Source of the DNA: Bacillus massilinigeriensis
Lineage (GTDB): Bacteria > Bacillota > Bacilli > Bacillales > Cytobacillaceae
DNA length: 64,000 nucleotides
Assembly: GCF_900117315.1 (NCBI RefSeq)
Contig: NZ_LT630337.1
Coordinates: forward strand, 635,965-699,964
Direction of reading: 5' to 3'
The notes beneath the pieces are model-generated. The model ran no database searches. It was given only the letters and a program-made list of their open reading frames with translations, and was not told where the DNA came from. The position numbers and the translations under genes are program-made. Positions 52,450 through 61,444 of the stretch are shown in pieces. Every line of letters begins with the position of its first letter. The stretch's first letter is position 1.

Positions 52450-53450
52450 TTAAAGTAGCTGTTCTAGGAGCTGGAACTATGGGGTCAGTTCATGCAGAGG
52501 CCTATAGTAAAATGAAAAATACCCAATTGGTGGGAATTGTAGATATACGAAAGAGTATTGGATTATCTGTTGCAGAAAGAGTGAATACAACCCTTTATTC
52601 ATCAGTTGATGAAATGCTAGAAAAAGAGAATCCTGATGTTGTAGACATATGTCTACCAACCTATTTGCATCGAGAGTATGTTGAGCGAATTGCTAAGGCA
52701 AAAAAACATATTATTTGTGAAAAACCAATAGCAAGGACCCTTGAACAAGCAAGAGAGATGATAGAGATTACAGAAAGGGAAGGGGTCAAATTATTTATTG
52801 CTCATGTATTACGCTTTTTCCCTGAGTTTGTAAGGGCACGGGAGCTAGTTGTGAATGGTGCCATAGGAGAAGTGGGAATGGTTCGGTCAATGAGAGGGGG
52901 AGTATTTCCTGAAGCATGGGAGGACTGGTATGCAAACTATGAGAAATGTGGAACCCTTATTGTTGATATGATTATTCACGATTTTGATTATTTGCGATGG
53001 TGTTTTGGGGAGGTAGAAAGAGTTTATGCAAAAAGCCAATGGGGTAGAGATTTTCACAGGATGGATCATGCATTAGTAACGATTCGTTTTAAAAATGGAG
53101 TGATTGCTCATACCGAAGGAACCTGGGCCTATCCTGAGGGATTTAGGGTAGAACTTGAAATTGCCGGGAAAGATGGAATTATCCATTATGATAGTGACGA
53201 AACCATTTCTATTAAGTCATCTTTAAATGCTTCGCATGGGGCAAGCCAAGGTGTAGCCGTACCTGAGAGTCCCCTTGAAAAGAACCCATATGAGTTGGAA
53301 TTAGAGCATTTTATCGAATGTATTAAAGAGGATAAAGTTCCGATTGTGACACCTGAAGATGCATATAAGGCATTAGAAATAAGCCTTGCTGCTTTGGAAT
53401 CTGTAAAAACAGGGAAACCTGTTGAATTAGTAGGAGGGAACTTAGGATGA
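52446..53450 (+). CDS. Gfo/Idh/MocA oxidoreductase, cluster member 3
   Basis: 334-aa NAD-dependent oxidoreductase with VAVLGAGTMGSVHAEAY, ICEKPIART and a DMIIHDFDYLRW segment placing the catalytic Asp/His. It belongs to a different subgroup from members 1 and 2; the HDxDxxR-type segment is typical of inositol-dehydrogenase-like enzymes. It overlaps both neighbours by 4 nt, so three products (TIM barrel, member 3, member 4) are made in step. Confidence 0.88.
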   Translation: MIKVAVLGAGTMGSVHAEAYSKMKNTQLVGIVDIRKSIGLSVAERVNTTLYSSVDEMLEKENPDVVDICLPTYLHREYVERIAKAKKHIICEKPIARTLEQAREMIEITEREGVKLFIAHVLRFFPEFVRARELVVNGAIGEVGMVRSMRGGVFPEAWEDWYANYEKCGTLIVDMIIHDFDYLRWCFGEVERVYAKSQWGRDFHRMDHALVTIRFKNGVIAHTEGTWAYPEGFRVELEIAGKDGIIHYDSDETISIKSSLNASHGASQGVAVPESPLEKNPYELELEHFIECIKEDKVPIVTPEDAYKALEISLAALESVKTGKPVELVGGNLG

Positions 53451-54424
53451 ACATAGGAATTATAAGCTTTGCTCATATGCATGCAAATAGTTATGCAGAC
53501 TGTTTATTAGAGATTGATGGGGTAAGCCTTTATGGCATTTCAGATGATAATGTGGCAAGGGGAAATGCTGCTGCAGAAAGGTATGATACTAGATTTATAG
53601 AAGATTATCATAATTTGTTAGCCTTGAATGAGTTAGACGGGGTAATTATTTGTACAGAAAATGCAAAGCACAAAGAGGTAGTATTAGCAGCTGCTAAAGC
53701 AGGAAAGCATGTTCTTTGCGAAAAGCCGTTGGCCGTCAATAAAGAAGACGCCTGGGAGATGATTGAAGTATGCAGGCAACATGGGGTTATTCTTCAAACC
53801 GCCTTTCCAGTTCGTTATAATGCTTCAGTAAAAAGAGTGAAACAGATGATTGAAAAAGGGGATTTAGGAAGGATTGTATCGATAAGGAGTACGAACAGAG
53901 GCCAAAACCCAGGAGGATGGTTCGTCAATCAGGAGCTTTCAGGTGGTGGAGCGGTACTTGATCATACTGTTCATGTTATTGATTTAATGAGATGGTTTAT
54001 GAATAGTGAAGTAAAAGAGGTATATGCAGAAATCGATACAAAGTTTTGTGATTTTCCAATAGATGATTGTGGAATATTGACATTGGAGTTTGATAATGGT
54101 GTTTTTGCTTCCCATGATCCAAGCTGGTCCCGATCAAAAACATTCCCAACTTGGGGAGATGTTACGATGGAAATTGTAGGTACAAAGGGAGTTACAAGAC
54201 TAAATGCCTTTGCCCAAAATCTTACATTGTATAGTGATAAGGAAAAGAAAATTTCTCAGGAATTTTGGGGCAACTCGATGGATAAAGGTCTTATTCAAGA
54301 TTTTATTTCTGCTATTACAGAGAAAAGAGAACCATCCATTTCAGGCTATGATGGATTAAAGGCAATGGAGGTTGCATTAGCGGCCTATGAATCTGCGAGA
54401 TTGAAAAAACCAGTTTTAATATAA
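53447..54424 (+). CDS. Gfo/Idh/MocA oxidoreductase, cluster member 4
   Basis: 325-aa NAD-dependent oxidoreductase. The N terminus (GIISFAHMHANSY) replaces the usual GxGxxG with a histidine-rich stretch, which may change cofactor binding. LCEKPLAVN and GGGAVLDHTVHVIDLMRW are normal. It starts within the stop of member 3 (ATGA overlap). It could be a second dehydrogenase, a reductase for the reverse step, or an NAD-dependent glycosidase-like enzyme of the GH109 kind. Confidence 0.85.
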   Translation: MNIGIISFAHMHANSYADCLLEIDGVSLYGISDDNVARGNAAAERYDTRFIEDYHNLLALNELDGVIICTENAKHKEVVLAAAKAGKHVLCEKPLAVNKEDAWEMIEVCRQHGVILQTAFPVRYNASVKRVKQMIEKGDLGRIVSIRSTNRGQNPGGWFVNQELSGGGAVLDHTVHVIDLMRWFMNSEVKEVYAEIDTKFCDFPIDDCGILTLEFDNGVFASHDPSWSRSKTFPTWGDVTMEIVGTKGVTRLNAFAQNLTLYSDKEKKISQEFWGNSMDKGLIQDFISAITEKREPSISGYDGLKAMEVALAAYESARLKKPVLI

Positions 54425-54456
54425 ATGTTTTATTTAATAAGGAGGGAGGGCTTAGA

Positions 54457-55425
54457 ATGCTTCGTCAAATAGCAGATTTTTCATTAGAGGACTTGCATAG
54501 CTATAAGCCAACACTAACAGCGAGGGAGGATTTTGTAGACTTTTGGCAAACGATGAGTAGTCAAGTACCACCGCAAATAGATGCAGAAGTAAATTGGCTT
54601 TCATATCCAATAGAGCAAGTGAAAGTTGCAGATGTTACTATTAAATCTTGGGATCATACACCTTTAAGGGCATGGCTCATATCTCCAAATCAATTAAATA
54701 AGGAAACGCCAGCCCTACTCCATTTTCACGGATATACAGATAGTCGAGGACAGGTTGAGCAATATCTAAAGTGGGCTTTGCAAGGAATTACAGTAATTAG
54801 CTTTGAAATTCGCGGTCAAGGATTTTCCCCTGATTATGCAAAATATCCAAATGGTACACAAATACAAGGATGGATGACCTTGGGTATTGAGGAGAAGGGC
54901 TCTTATTATTACGCAAACGTATATAAAGATGTTATGGCTTGTGTTAATTGGGCTTTTGAATTAGATGGTATTGACCGAACTCGGGTTGGTGTATTTGGAG
55001 AGTCTCAAGGAGGTGCACTCGCTCTAGTGGCCGCGGCAATGAATCAAGAAATTCAAATGGTAATGGCTGATTATCCATTTCTATCTCATTTTGAACGTGC
55101 CCTAAAAATTGCATCAGGTCCATATACAGAGATTCTTTATTATTTTAAATATAGAGATCCCGAAGGAAAGAGATATGAGAAGGTTCTAGAGAACTTAAGT
55201 TATTTTGATATGATGAATTTTGCGCCGCTAGTGAAATGCCCAAGTTTATTATGTATAGGTTTGGAAGACAGTGTGACTCCTCCTTCAACCGTCTTTTCAG
55301 TTTATAATCTTTTAGGATCCACAAATAAAGACATAAAAGTATATCCTGAACATTCTCATGAATTAATCTCTTGGCATGAAGAGGAAAAGATAAAATTTGT
55401 TTGTAAGTATTTTTTAAGTAATTGA
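54457..55425 (+). CDS. Acetyl xylan esterase/cephalosporin-C deacetylase family
   Basis: 322-aa alpha/beta hydrolase of carbohydrate-esterase family 7 type. Oxyanion region LHFHGYTDSRG, nucleophile Ser183 in GESQGG, acid Asp271 (GLEDSVTPP) and His301 (or His299) in EHSHE. The RGQG segment typical of the family reads IRGQGFS. No signal peptide, so it acts inside the cell on imported acetylated sugars. GGAGGGAGG precedes the ATG. It is the last cluster gene. Confidence 0.9.
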   Translation: MLRQIADFSLEDLHSYKPTLTAREDFVDFWQTMSSQVPPQIDAEVNWLSYPIEQVKVADVTIKSWDHTPLRAWLISPNQLNKETPALLHFHGYTDSRGQVEQYLKWALQGITVISFEIRGQGFSPDYAKYPNGTQIQGWMTLGIEEKGSYYYANVYKDVMACVNWAFELDGIDRTRVGVFGESQGGALALVAAAMNQEIQMVMADYPFLSHFERALKIASGPYTEILYYFKYRDPEGKRYEKVLENLSYFDMMNFAPLVKCPSLLCIGLEDSVTPPSTVFSVYNLLGSTNKDIKVYPEHSHELISWHEEEKIKFVCKYFLSN

Positions 55426-55476
55426 GTTTTTGTGTAAGAAGAGTTATTAGGAGTTAAGTATTCACTAATGGTTGTG

Positions 55477-55525
55477 GAGTCTGACATCTCTGTATAAAAA
55501 CGAGGTGTCAGGCTCCTTTGGGTGA
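55477..55525. terminator. Hairpin between convergent esterase and nickel transporter genes
   Basis: GAGTCTGACATCTC (55477-55490) pairs with GAGGTGTCAGGCTC (55502-55515), 14 bp with two G-U pairs. The GGTGTCAGGC/GGTGACTGGCACC wording is typical of Bacillaceae palindromic repeats. Confidence 0.7.
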
Positions 55526-55539
55526 CTGGCACCACATTC

Positions 55540-56247
55540 CTAGAACCAGATTGAGAATAATCCTTCTGTGATGCCGAGGTTATACATATAATAGACTCCG
55601 AATAAGGTACTAATTGTCCCAGTAGCCTGGGTAAGCCAAGTATTGACTCTTTCTTTGCTAGCAGTAAGAACAAACGGAATGCCGATTATTGTCGTAGATA
55701 TAAGCATTCCTGCAACAGTGCCTAAACCAAAAACTAGCATATACATTGCACCTTGCCAAACAGAAGAAACCGTAGACATAGTTAATACAACCATTGCCGC
55801 ACTTCCTGCAAGACCGTGTATAATTCCAATGAACATAGATTTCAAATAGGATACTTTTTTATGTATGTGTGCAGTGCTCGGTTTGACCGGATGTAAATGA
55901 AAATGGTCATGATTTATTTCACTATGAGTATGTGTTGTGGCACCTATTCTTCTTAAATTAAAGATACTTGATACACCTAAATAAACAAGCATTATCCCAA
56001 CGAGAAATTCAAGTGATAATGCCCATTCTTCGGGAATTTCACCTTTCATAAATATGACAGACATACCAACAACAAACAATGTTAGAGTATGTCCAATCCC
56101 CCAGAAAACCCCAGCCAATGATGATCGAGAAAGCTTTTTGCTTTGACTAGCAATCGTAGATACGGCAATGACATGATCGGGTTCGAGGGCATGTTTAATT
56201 CCAAGAACAAATCCTATTAGTAGAATAGAAAATAAAGAGCCTTCCAT
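55540..56247 (-). CDS. Nickel/cobalt-transporter-like protein (NiCoT/UreH-type)
   Basis: 235-aa membrane protein with six helices. Helix 1-2 carries H19-ALEP-D24-H25, the Hx4DH metal motif of nickel/cobalt permeases, followed by a His-rich loop (HTHSEINHDHFHLH) and HGLAGSAAM, seen in UreH/HoxN-type transporters. It is transcribed away from the hydrogenase operon across a 324-bp region, so it likely supplies Ni for the enzyme. A GGGGGGAG site precedes the ATG. Confidence 0.85.
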   Translation of the reverse strand: MEGSLFSILLIGFVLGIKHALEPDHVIAVSTIASQSKKLSRSSLAGVFWGIGHTLTLFVVGMSVIFMKGEIPEEWALSLEFLVGIMLVYLGVSSIFNLRRIGATTHTHSEINHDHFHLHPVKPSTAHIHKKVSYLKSMFIGIIHGLAGSAAMVVLTMSTVSSVWQGAMYMLVFGLGTVAGMLISTTIIGIPFVLTASKERVNTWLTQATGTISTLFGVYYMYNLGITEGLFSIWF

Positions 56248-56328
56248 ATTTCTCCCCCCATTGATATCAAATTTGTTTTGATTATACCTTATTCGAAAGA
56301 GAATGACTCTTCAAAATTCTATCCTAAA

Positions 56329-56417
56329 TGTGACAAATGTCATTTTTATTGAAAACAATTGTCAGAGTTCACTCTTTGTTCACAATTATTTGACAATTTC
56401 GTGAATATTATGAACAA
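56329..56417. promoter_or_regulatory. Dyads upstream of the hydrogenase operon
   Basis: TGTGA-N6-TCAT (56329-56343) resembles a CRP/FNR-type site. TTGTTCA (56376-56382) and TGAACAA (56411-56417) form a wide inverted repeat. A TTGACA (56390-56395) lies inside but has no good -10. A TATAAG at 56435 is a possible -10. The rest of 56248-56571 shows no gene. Redox or oxygen control is plausible. Confidence 0.4.
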
Positions 56418-56571
56418 CTGGAAGAGAACCCCTTTATAAGTAGTATTTTTAAGATAATAGGGGGTTTTGTGTACATGAGAGAGTTATTTCACCTTTGTTG
56501 TTACATCTATTTCAATCAACAAAGCAGCCTAGCATTCTACTAAAAAATCGAACAAAAAGGGGGGAGTATCT

Positions 56572-57669
56572 GTGTTGAAAACGAAAGAAAATACCATTTA
56601 CGAAGAGGCTCTTTCAAGGGGCTTTTCTCGTCGTGATTTCTTGAAAATGTGTACAGCCTTAGCTGCCACTATGGGTCTTAGCTTCAAAGAAACGGACAAA
56701 GTGGCACATGCTATGGAGTCCAATAAACGTGTTCCGGTTATCTGGCTTGAATTTCAAAGCTGTACAGGTTGTTCGGAGTCATTTATTCGATCAACACATC
56801 CAAAGGTTGAAAGCGTTTTATTTGACATGATTTCATTGGAATATAGTGAAGTGCTTTCAGCTGCTGCGGGGCATCAAATTGAAGAGGCTATGCAGAATGT
56901 TGTTAAAGAAAACTCGGGTGAATATGTGCTAATTGTTGAAGGTGCTGTACCTGAGGCTGAATTTACAACAATTGGAGGAAAAGCTGCGAAAGATATTCTT
57001 TTGGAAGCTGCAAAAGGTGCAAAAATGGTGGTTACATATGGTAGCTGTGCATCCTGGGGGGGAATTCCAGCTGCTAATCCTAATCCAACAAAAAGTGTAC
57101 CAGTAACAGATTTAGTGAAGGACATACCAGTTGTTCGTGTCCCTGGTTGTCCGCCAATTGCAGAGGTTATGACTGGTGTTATTGCCCATATTATTACTTT
57201 TGGTGTAGTCCCTGAGTTAGATCAGCTAGGACGACCAAAAGCGTTCTTTAGACATAGAATTCATGATAAGTGTAACCGCCGCGCTTATTTTGATGCAGGT
57301 TTGTTTGCAGAGTCCTTTGATGATATCGGTGCAAAGCAAGGCTACTGTCTATATAAACTTGGTTGTAAAGGGCCAACAACATATAGTGCATGCCCTGAGA
57401 TGCGTTGGAATGGAGGTACGAGCTATCCGATTCAATCAGGAAATCCTTGCATAGGTTGTACAGAGAAGAATTTCTGGGATAATGGACCATTCTTCACACG
57501 ACTCGCTAAAATTCCTGGAACTCAAACTACAATCAACCCTGATAAAGTCGGCTTGACCCTAGCTGGAGTTACAGTTGCTGGTGTAGCGGCTCATGCAGGA
57601 GTGACTGCTGTAGTGAAAAATAAAAAGGAAAATCAGGCATCAAGTGACGAGGTGAATCATAATGGCTAA
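56572..57669 (+). CDS. [NiFe] uptake hydrogenase small subunit
   Basis: 365-aa electron-transfer subunit carrying three Fe-S clusters. A twin-arginine signal (SRRDFLKMCTAL, Arg20-Arg21) exports the folded dimer. Cys64-x2-Cys67 (QSCTGCSES) begins the proximal cluster site, GSCASWGG and VPGCPP follow, and the distal and medial Cys are in the second half. A C-terminal hydrophobic helix (GVTVAGVAAHAGVTAVV) anchors it near cytochrome b. Start is GTG 56572 after GGGGGAG. It overlaps the large subunit gene by 8 nt. Confidence 0.94.
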   Translation: MLKTKENTIYEEALSRGFSRRDFLKMCTALAATMGLSFKETDKVAHAMESNKRVPVIWLEFQSCTGCSESFIRSTHPKVESVLFDMISLEYSEVLSAAAGHQIEEAMQNVVKENSGEYVLIVEGAVPEAEFTTIGGKAAKDILLEAAKGAKMVVTYGSCASWGGIPAANPNPTKSVPVTDLVKDIPVVRVPGCPPIAEVMTGVIAHIITFGVVPELDQLGRPKAFFRHRIHDKCNRRAYFDAGLFAESFDDIGAKQGYCLYKLGCKGPTTYSACPEMRWNGGTSYPIQSGNPCIGCTEKNFWDNGPFFTRLAKIPGTQTTINPDKVGLTLAGVTVAGVAAHAGVTAVVKNKKENQASSDEVNHNG

Positions 57670-59377
57670 ACGAATCGTAGTGGATCCAATATCTAGGATA
57701 GAAGGACATCTTCGTATCGAGGCTGATATTAAAGAGGGGGCCATTTCAAAAGCATATAGCTCAGGAACATCGGTACGTGGACTCGAATTGATTGTGCGTG
57801 AAAGAGATCCTCGTGATGTTTGGGCATTTGTCCAAAGAATATGTGGTGTATGTACAAGCTCACATGCCCTTGCTTCTATTCGTTCAGTGGAAGATGCATT
57901 AGATATTAAAATACCAAAAAACGCAAGTCTTATTCGCAATATCATGAATGAAGCATTATACATTCATGACCATGTTGTTCATTTTTATCATTTACATGCT
58001 TTTGACTGGGTCGATGTCGTTGATGCGTTAAATGCAGATCCGAAAAAAACAAGCCAAATTGCTCAGTCAATTTCCGATTGGCCAAAGTCATCTCCAGGCT
58101 ATTTTGCGGAAGTGAAAAATAAAGTGAAAAAAGTAGTAGATAGCGGTCAGCTTGGAATTTTTGCCAATGGTTATTGGGGACATACAGCTTATAAGCTCCC
58201 ACCAGAAGTGAATTTATTAGCCGTTGCTCACTATCTGGAAGCGTTAGATTGGCAAAAAGAAATCGTTAAGATTCAAACAATATTTGGAGGAAAAAATCCA
58301 CACCCTCACTATGTCGTTGGTGGTATGGCCACTCCGTTAGATATTAACAGTGATAACGGTATTCATGCGGAGAGACTAATGCATGTTTCTCAATTAATTG
58401 ATCAAGCAAGAGATTTTGTAACGAAAGTATATATTCCAGATTTACTTGCTATAGGTTCCTATTATAAGGATTGGACTTATGGAGGAGGCTTAAATAATTA
58501 TCTCGTATACGGGGATTTCCCAACAGGAGATATTCGTGATACCGATACTTACCGTGTCCCTCGAGGAATTATCTTAGATGGAGATTTCAGCAAAATCCAT
58601 GATGTAGATCCTAAGGATCCAAAACAAATCAAGGAATTTATTGATCATTCATGGTATACCTACGATGGGAAAGAAAGTGGCGGAAAACATCCATGGGAAG
58701 GTGAAACGACCTTTAATTACACAGGACCAAAGCCTCCATATGATCAACTAAATGTAGAGGATAAATACAGTTGGCTGAAATCCCCTCGTTGGAATGAAAA
58801 ACCAATGGAAACGGGACCTCTTGCTAGAATGTTAGTTGGGTATGCATCAGGACGTGAGGAATATGTAAAGATTGTTGATGATACCTTGAAAAAACTAAAT
58901 ATTCCACTAGCAGCCCTACAATCTGCATTAGGTAGAACCGTTGCACGTGGTCTTGAATCCGTTCTAATTGCAGGCTGGATGCGAGATGATATGGATAAAT
59001 TATTGGCAAACATTAAAAATGGTGATCAAACAACCTTTGACCGTACGAAATGGGAACCAGAATCTTGGCCGAAAAATGCCAAAGGTGTTGGTTGGATGGA
59101 AGCACCTCGTGGTTCTCTTGGTCATTGGATTCAAATTTCCGATAAGAAAGTGAAAAACTATCAGGCTGTCGTACCAACAACATGGAATGCTTCACCAATC
59201 GACCATAATGGCAATATCGGTGCCTATGAGGCATCTCTAAAAAATACACCGATTGCTGATCCGAAAAAGCCACTTGAAATTTTGCGGATCGTGCATTCTT
59301 TTGACCCTTGCTTGGCATGCGCAGTTCATTTAACCGACCTAGAGAATCAAGAGTCAACGGAAATAAGATTAGGTTAG
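57662..59377 (+). CDS. [NiFe] uptake hydrogenase large subunit
   Basis: 571-aa catalytic subunit holding the NiFe(CN)2CO site. L1 motif RICGVCTSSHAL gives Cys61 and Cys64; L2 motif DPCLACAVH gives Cys550 and Cys553. The 15 residues after His556 form the tail removed by the maturation protease once Ni is inserted. The signature and membrane partner fit a group 1 membrane-bound H2-uptake enzyme. It oxidises H2 outside the membrane and passes electrons through the small subunit to cytochrome b. Confidence 0.95.
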   Translation: MAKRIVVDPISRIEGHLRIEADIKEGAISKAYSSGTSVRGLELIVRERDPRDVWAFVQRICGVCTSSHALASIRSVEDALDIKIPKNASLIRNIMNEALYIHDHVVHFYHLHAFDWVDVVDALNADPKKTSQIAQSISDWPKSSPGYFAEVKNKVKKVVDSGQLGIFANGYWGHTAYKLPPEVNLLAVAHYLEALDWQKEIVKIQTIFGGKNPHPHYVVGGMATPLDINSDNGIHAERLMHVSQLIDQARDFVTKVYIPDLLAIGSYYKDWTYGGGLNNYLVYGDFPTGDIRDTDTYRVPRGIILDGDFSKIHDVDPKDPKQIKEFIDHSWYTYDGKESGGKHPWEGETTFNYTGPKPPYDQLNVEDKYSWLKSPRWNEKPMETGPLARMLVGYASGREEYVKIVDDTLKKLNIPLAALQSALGRTVARGLESVLIAGWMRDDMDKLLANIKNGDQTTFDRTKWEPESWPKNAKGVGWMEAPRGSLGHWIQISDKKVKNYQAVVPTTWNASPIDHNGNIGAYEASLKNTPIADPKKPLEILRIVHSFDPCLACAVHLTDLENQESTEIRLG

Positions 59378-59390
59378 GAGGAGGGATCAA

Positions 59391-60149
59391 ATGTCCAACC
59401 CCAACAATAAAAATCTAAAGCCGGGCTCGACTGTTGATCAGGCAAGAACATTAGGGAAGGTTTATGTCTGGGAGCTCCCAATTCGTGTTTTCCATTGGGT
59501 GAATGTATTATCTATTGTTCTTTTAATGTTAACAGGTATATACATTGGCAATCCGTTTGTGGGTTCATCCATCCCCGAGGAGGCCTATTATTCGAATGTC
59601 ATGGGATGGGTACGTTACATCCATTTCTTTGCTGCATTCTTATTTACAGCAAATATAATCTTCCGGTTATATTGGGCTTTTAAAGGGAATAAGTACACCA
59701 GATCAAACCCATTTAAAGCTCAGTTTTGGAAAGATGTATGGCAGACAATCAAGTATTATCTGTTCTTGCCAAATAAGAAGCAACATACAGTAGGACATAA
59801 CAAATTAGCTGAATTAAGCTATTTAATTTTTATAGGCATTGGTTCAGTAATCATGATTTTAACAGGGTATTACTTATTCTTTGAACCGCAGTTTGAATCA
59901 ACTATTGGCGGAATGTTTAACCGTGTTGGTACTTTATTTGGGGCTGATAGCTTTACCATTCGTTCGTTCCATCATCTTGTTGCTTGGGGATTTGTTCTCT
60001 TTGTTATTGTTCACCTTTATATGGTATTCCGAGAAGACTGGTTGAGCAGAAATGGAACAACATCTTCCATTATTACAGGATATAAAACAGAAAAAGTCGA
60101 TGACAATGGCGATAAGGGCCATAAGTCGGAAGGTGGAAAGAGTGCATAA
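59391..60149 (+). CDS. Hydrogenase cytochrome b subunit
   Basis: 252-aa di-haem b membrane subunit linking the hydrogenase to the quinone pool. Four main helices hold candidate haem ligands (RVFHWVNVLSIV, RYIHFFAAFLF, SFHHLVAWGF, VIVHLYMVF). It follows the large subunit by 13 nt with AGGAGGAGG before the ATG, and its end overlaps the protease gene by 8 nt. The Lys/Gly-rich C-terminal tail is cytoplasmic. Confidence 0.92.
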   Translation: MSNPNNKNLKPGSTVDQARTLGKVYVWELPIRVFHWVNVLSIVLLMLTGIYIGNPFVGSSIPEEAYYSNVMGWVRYIHFFAAFLFTANIIFRLYWAFKGNKYTRSNPFKAQFWKDVWQTIKYYLFLPNKKQHTVGHNKLAELSYLIFIGIGSVIMILTGYYLFFEPQFESTIGGMFNRVGTLFGADSFTIRSFHHLVAWGFVLFVIVHLYMVFREDWLSRNGTTSSIITGYKTEKVDDNGDKGHKSEGGKSA

Positions 60150-60636
60150 TCAGTCATTGTCACATACAGAAAATATTAAGATTATCGGTATCGGCAACAC
60201 CCTCTATTCAGATGAGGGTGTTGGCGTACACCTTATACCGTATTTGGAAAAGGCACTATCGGGTTTTGACCGTGTTGAAATCATTGAAGGGGCCACAGAC
60301 GGGATGAGATTGCTCGAGCCAGTGGAGGATGCAGACTATCTAATTGTAATAGACGCTATTAATGCCGGAAGGCCTGCTGGGGAGCTTATCACAATCAAAA
60401 ATGAGGAAATCCCGAAATACTATGGGGTAAAAATGTCTGTCCACCAAATTGGCTTTCAGGAGGTTTTACTTGCGGCTGACTTGCAAGAAAGGCTACCAAA
60501 GGAAATGATTATGTTTGGTATACAGCCTGCTTCACTCGATTTAGGTCTTGAGCTTTCAGATATTGTAAAGGGGAAGCTACCTGAACTCGTGGCAAACGTT
60601 GTTAATCAAGTTCAACAATGGAGTGAACAAGAGTGA
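60142..60636 (+). CDS. Hydrogenase maturation protease (HyaD family)
   Basis: 164-aa endopeptidase removing the C-terminal tail of the large subunit. The family start IGIGNTLYSDEGVGVH holds a Glu/Asp nickel-sensing residue, followed by YLIVIDAINAG (Asp) and SVHQIGFQE (His). I place the start at GTG 60142, which overlaps the cytochrome gene's stop and has AAGGTGG upstream; an ORF from 60052 lies inside that gene. It overlaps the next gene by 4 nt. Confidence 0.9.
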   Translation: MHNQSLSHTENIKIIGIGNTLYSDEGVGVHLIPYLEKALSGFDRVEIIEGATDGMRLLEPVEDADYLIVIDAINAGRPAGELITIKNEEIPKYYGVKMSVHQIGFQEVLLAADLQERLPKEMIMFGIQPASLDLGLELSDIVKGKLPELVANVVNQVQQWSEQE

Positions 60637-61049
60637 AAAGGTCCGAGTTTTTTGCCGAAATGGGGAAAGGCTTGTTCAAGACAGTGAAAGAAGTAACATC
60701 ACCATTTATTTCTGATGATTTAGATAAGATTGACTCAATAATGGATGATTTCATTGGGTTGAAATGGTATGAAATCGGAGCAGGTGATTCTTTGCTAACC
60801 AATGAGGTTTATGATTTTTTTATTGCCGGTAGGACGATTTCTATTATAAATAGTAAGCATTCCTTAAAGGCTTTCAATAGAATATGTCCAAATTGCAAGA
60901 CGATGACCCAATGGTTAGCTTACGAGAAGGTATTTAAATGTTTAATTTGTGAGGACGTTTACCATGTAGAAGCAGATAACGGTGAATTGGTTTTGAAAAA
61001 ATATCCTCTGAAAAAAGAATCAGGAAAATGGTATATAGGTATAAATTAA
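60633..61049 (+). CDS. Four-cysteine protein of hydrogenase operon
   Basis: 138-aa protein with Cys85-x2-Cys88 and Cys103-x2-Cys106 (FNRICPNCKT, VFKCLICEDVY). The layout, with GELVLKKYPLKK afterwards, resembles a Rieske or rubredoxin-like fold, but Rieske proteins have Cys-x-His pairs, and here all four ligands are Cys. A likely rubredoxin-type or zinc site. The N terminus (MKRSEFFAEMGKGLF) looks like a degenerate signal. It overlaps the protease gene by 4 nt. Possible electron carrier or maturation factor. Confidence 0.65.
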   Translation: MKRSEFFAEMGKGLFKTVKEVTSPFISDDLDKIDSIMDDFIGLKWYEIGAGDSLLTNEVYDFFIAGRTISIINSKHSLKAFNRICPNCKTMTQWLAYEKVFKCLICEDVYHVEADNGELVLKKYPLKKESGKWYIGIN

Positions 61050-61088
61050 ATCAATATTCAGATAATTAATACTATAAGGAAGATAATT

Positions 61089-61439
61089 ATGCATGAAATG
61101 GCACTCATGGGGGATATCCTTCAGCTAGTTGAAAATGATGCGCGTTCAAGGGATATCAAACATATAGAAAAAATAGAACTGGTTGTCGGTGATTTAAGTA
61201 ATGCTCTTCCTGATGCGCTCGAAATGGCGTTTGAAGTTTTTCGGGCAAGAAGGCTTGCTTTGTTATCTGAGGAATCTCAATTATTAATCATTAAAGAAGC
61301 AGCCCGAGCCAAATGTACTGTATGCGGGCATGAGTATAATCCAGATACACGAATAAGTATCTGTCCAGAATGCAGGCTGCCCAGTGGTATACTGACTGCC
61401 GGTGAGACATTCAAGGTTCAGTCATATGAAGGGAGTTAG
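61089..61439 (+). CDS. hypA: Hydrogenase nickel chaperone HypA
   Basis: 116-aa nickel insertion factor. N-terminal MHEM supplies the Ni ligands (His2), and the zinc site is Cys76-x2-Cys79 and Cys92-x2-Cys95. It works with HypB to deliver Ni to the large subunit. AGGAAG precedes the ATG, and hypB starts 5 nt after its stop. Confidence 0.93.
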   Translation: MHEMALMGDILQLVENDARSRDIKHIEKIELVVGDLSNALPDALEMAFEVFRARRLALLSEESQLLIIKEAARAKCTVCGHEYNPDTRISICPECRLPSGILTAGETFKVQSYEGS

Positions 61440-61444
61440 GGAAC

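Noticed and set aside
58744-59390. Minus-strand ORFs of 61-125 codons within the hydrogenase large-subunit gene
   Set aside because: They are antisense shadows of a highly conserved coding sequence.
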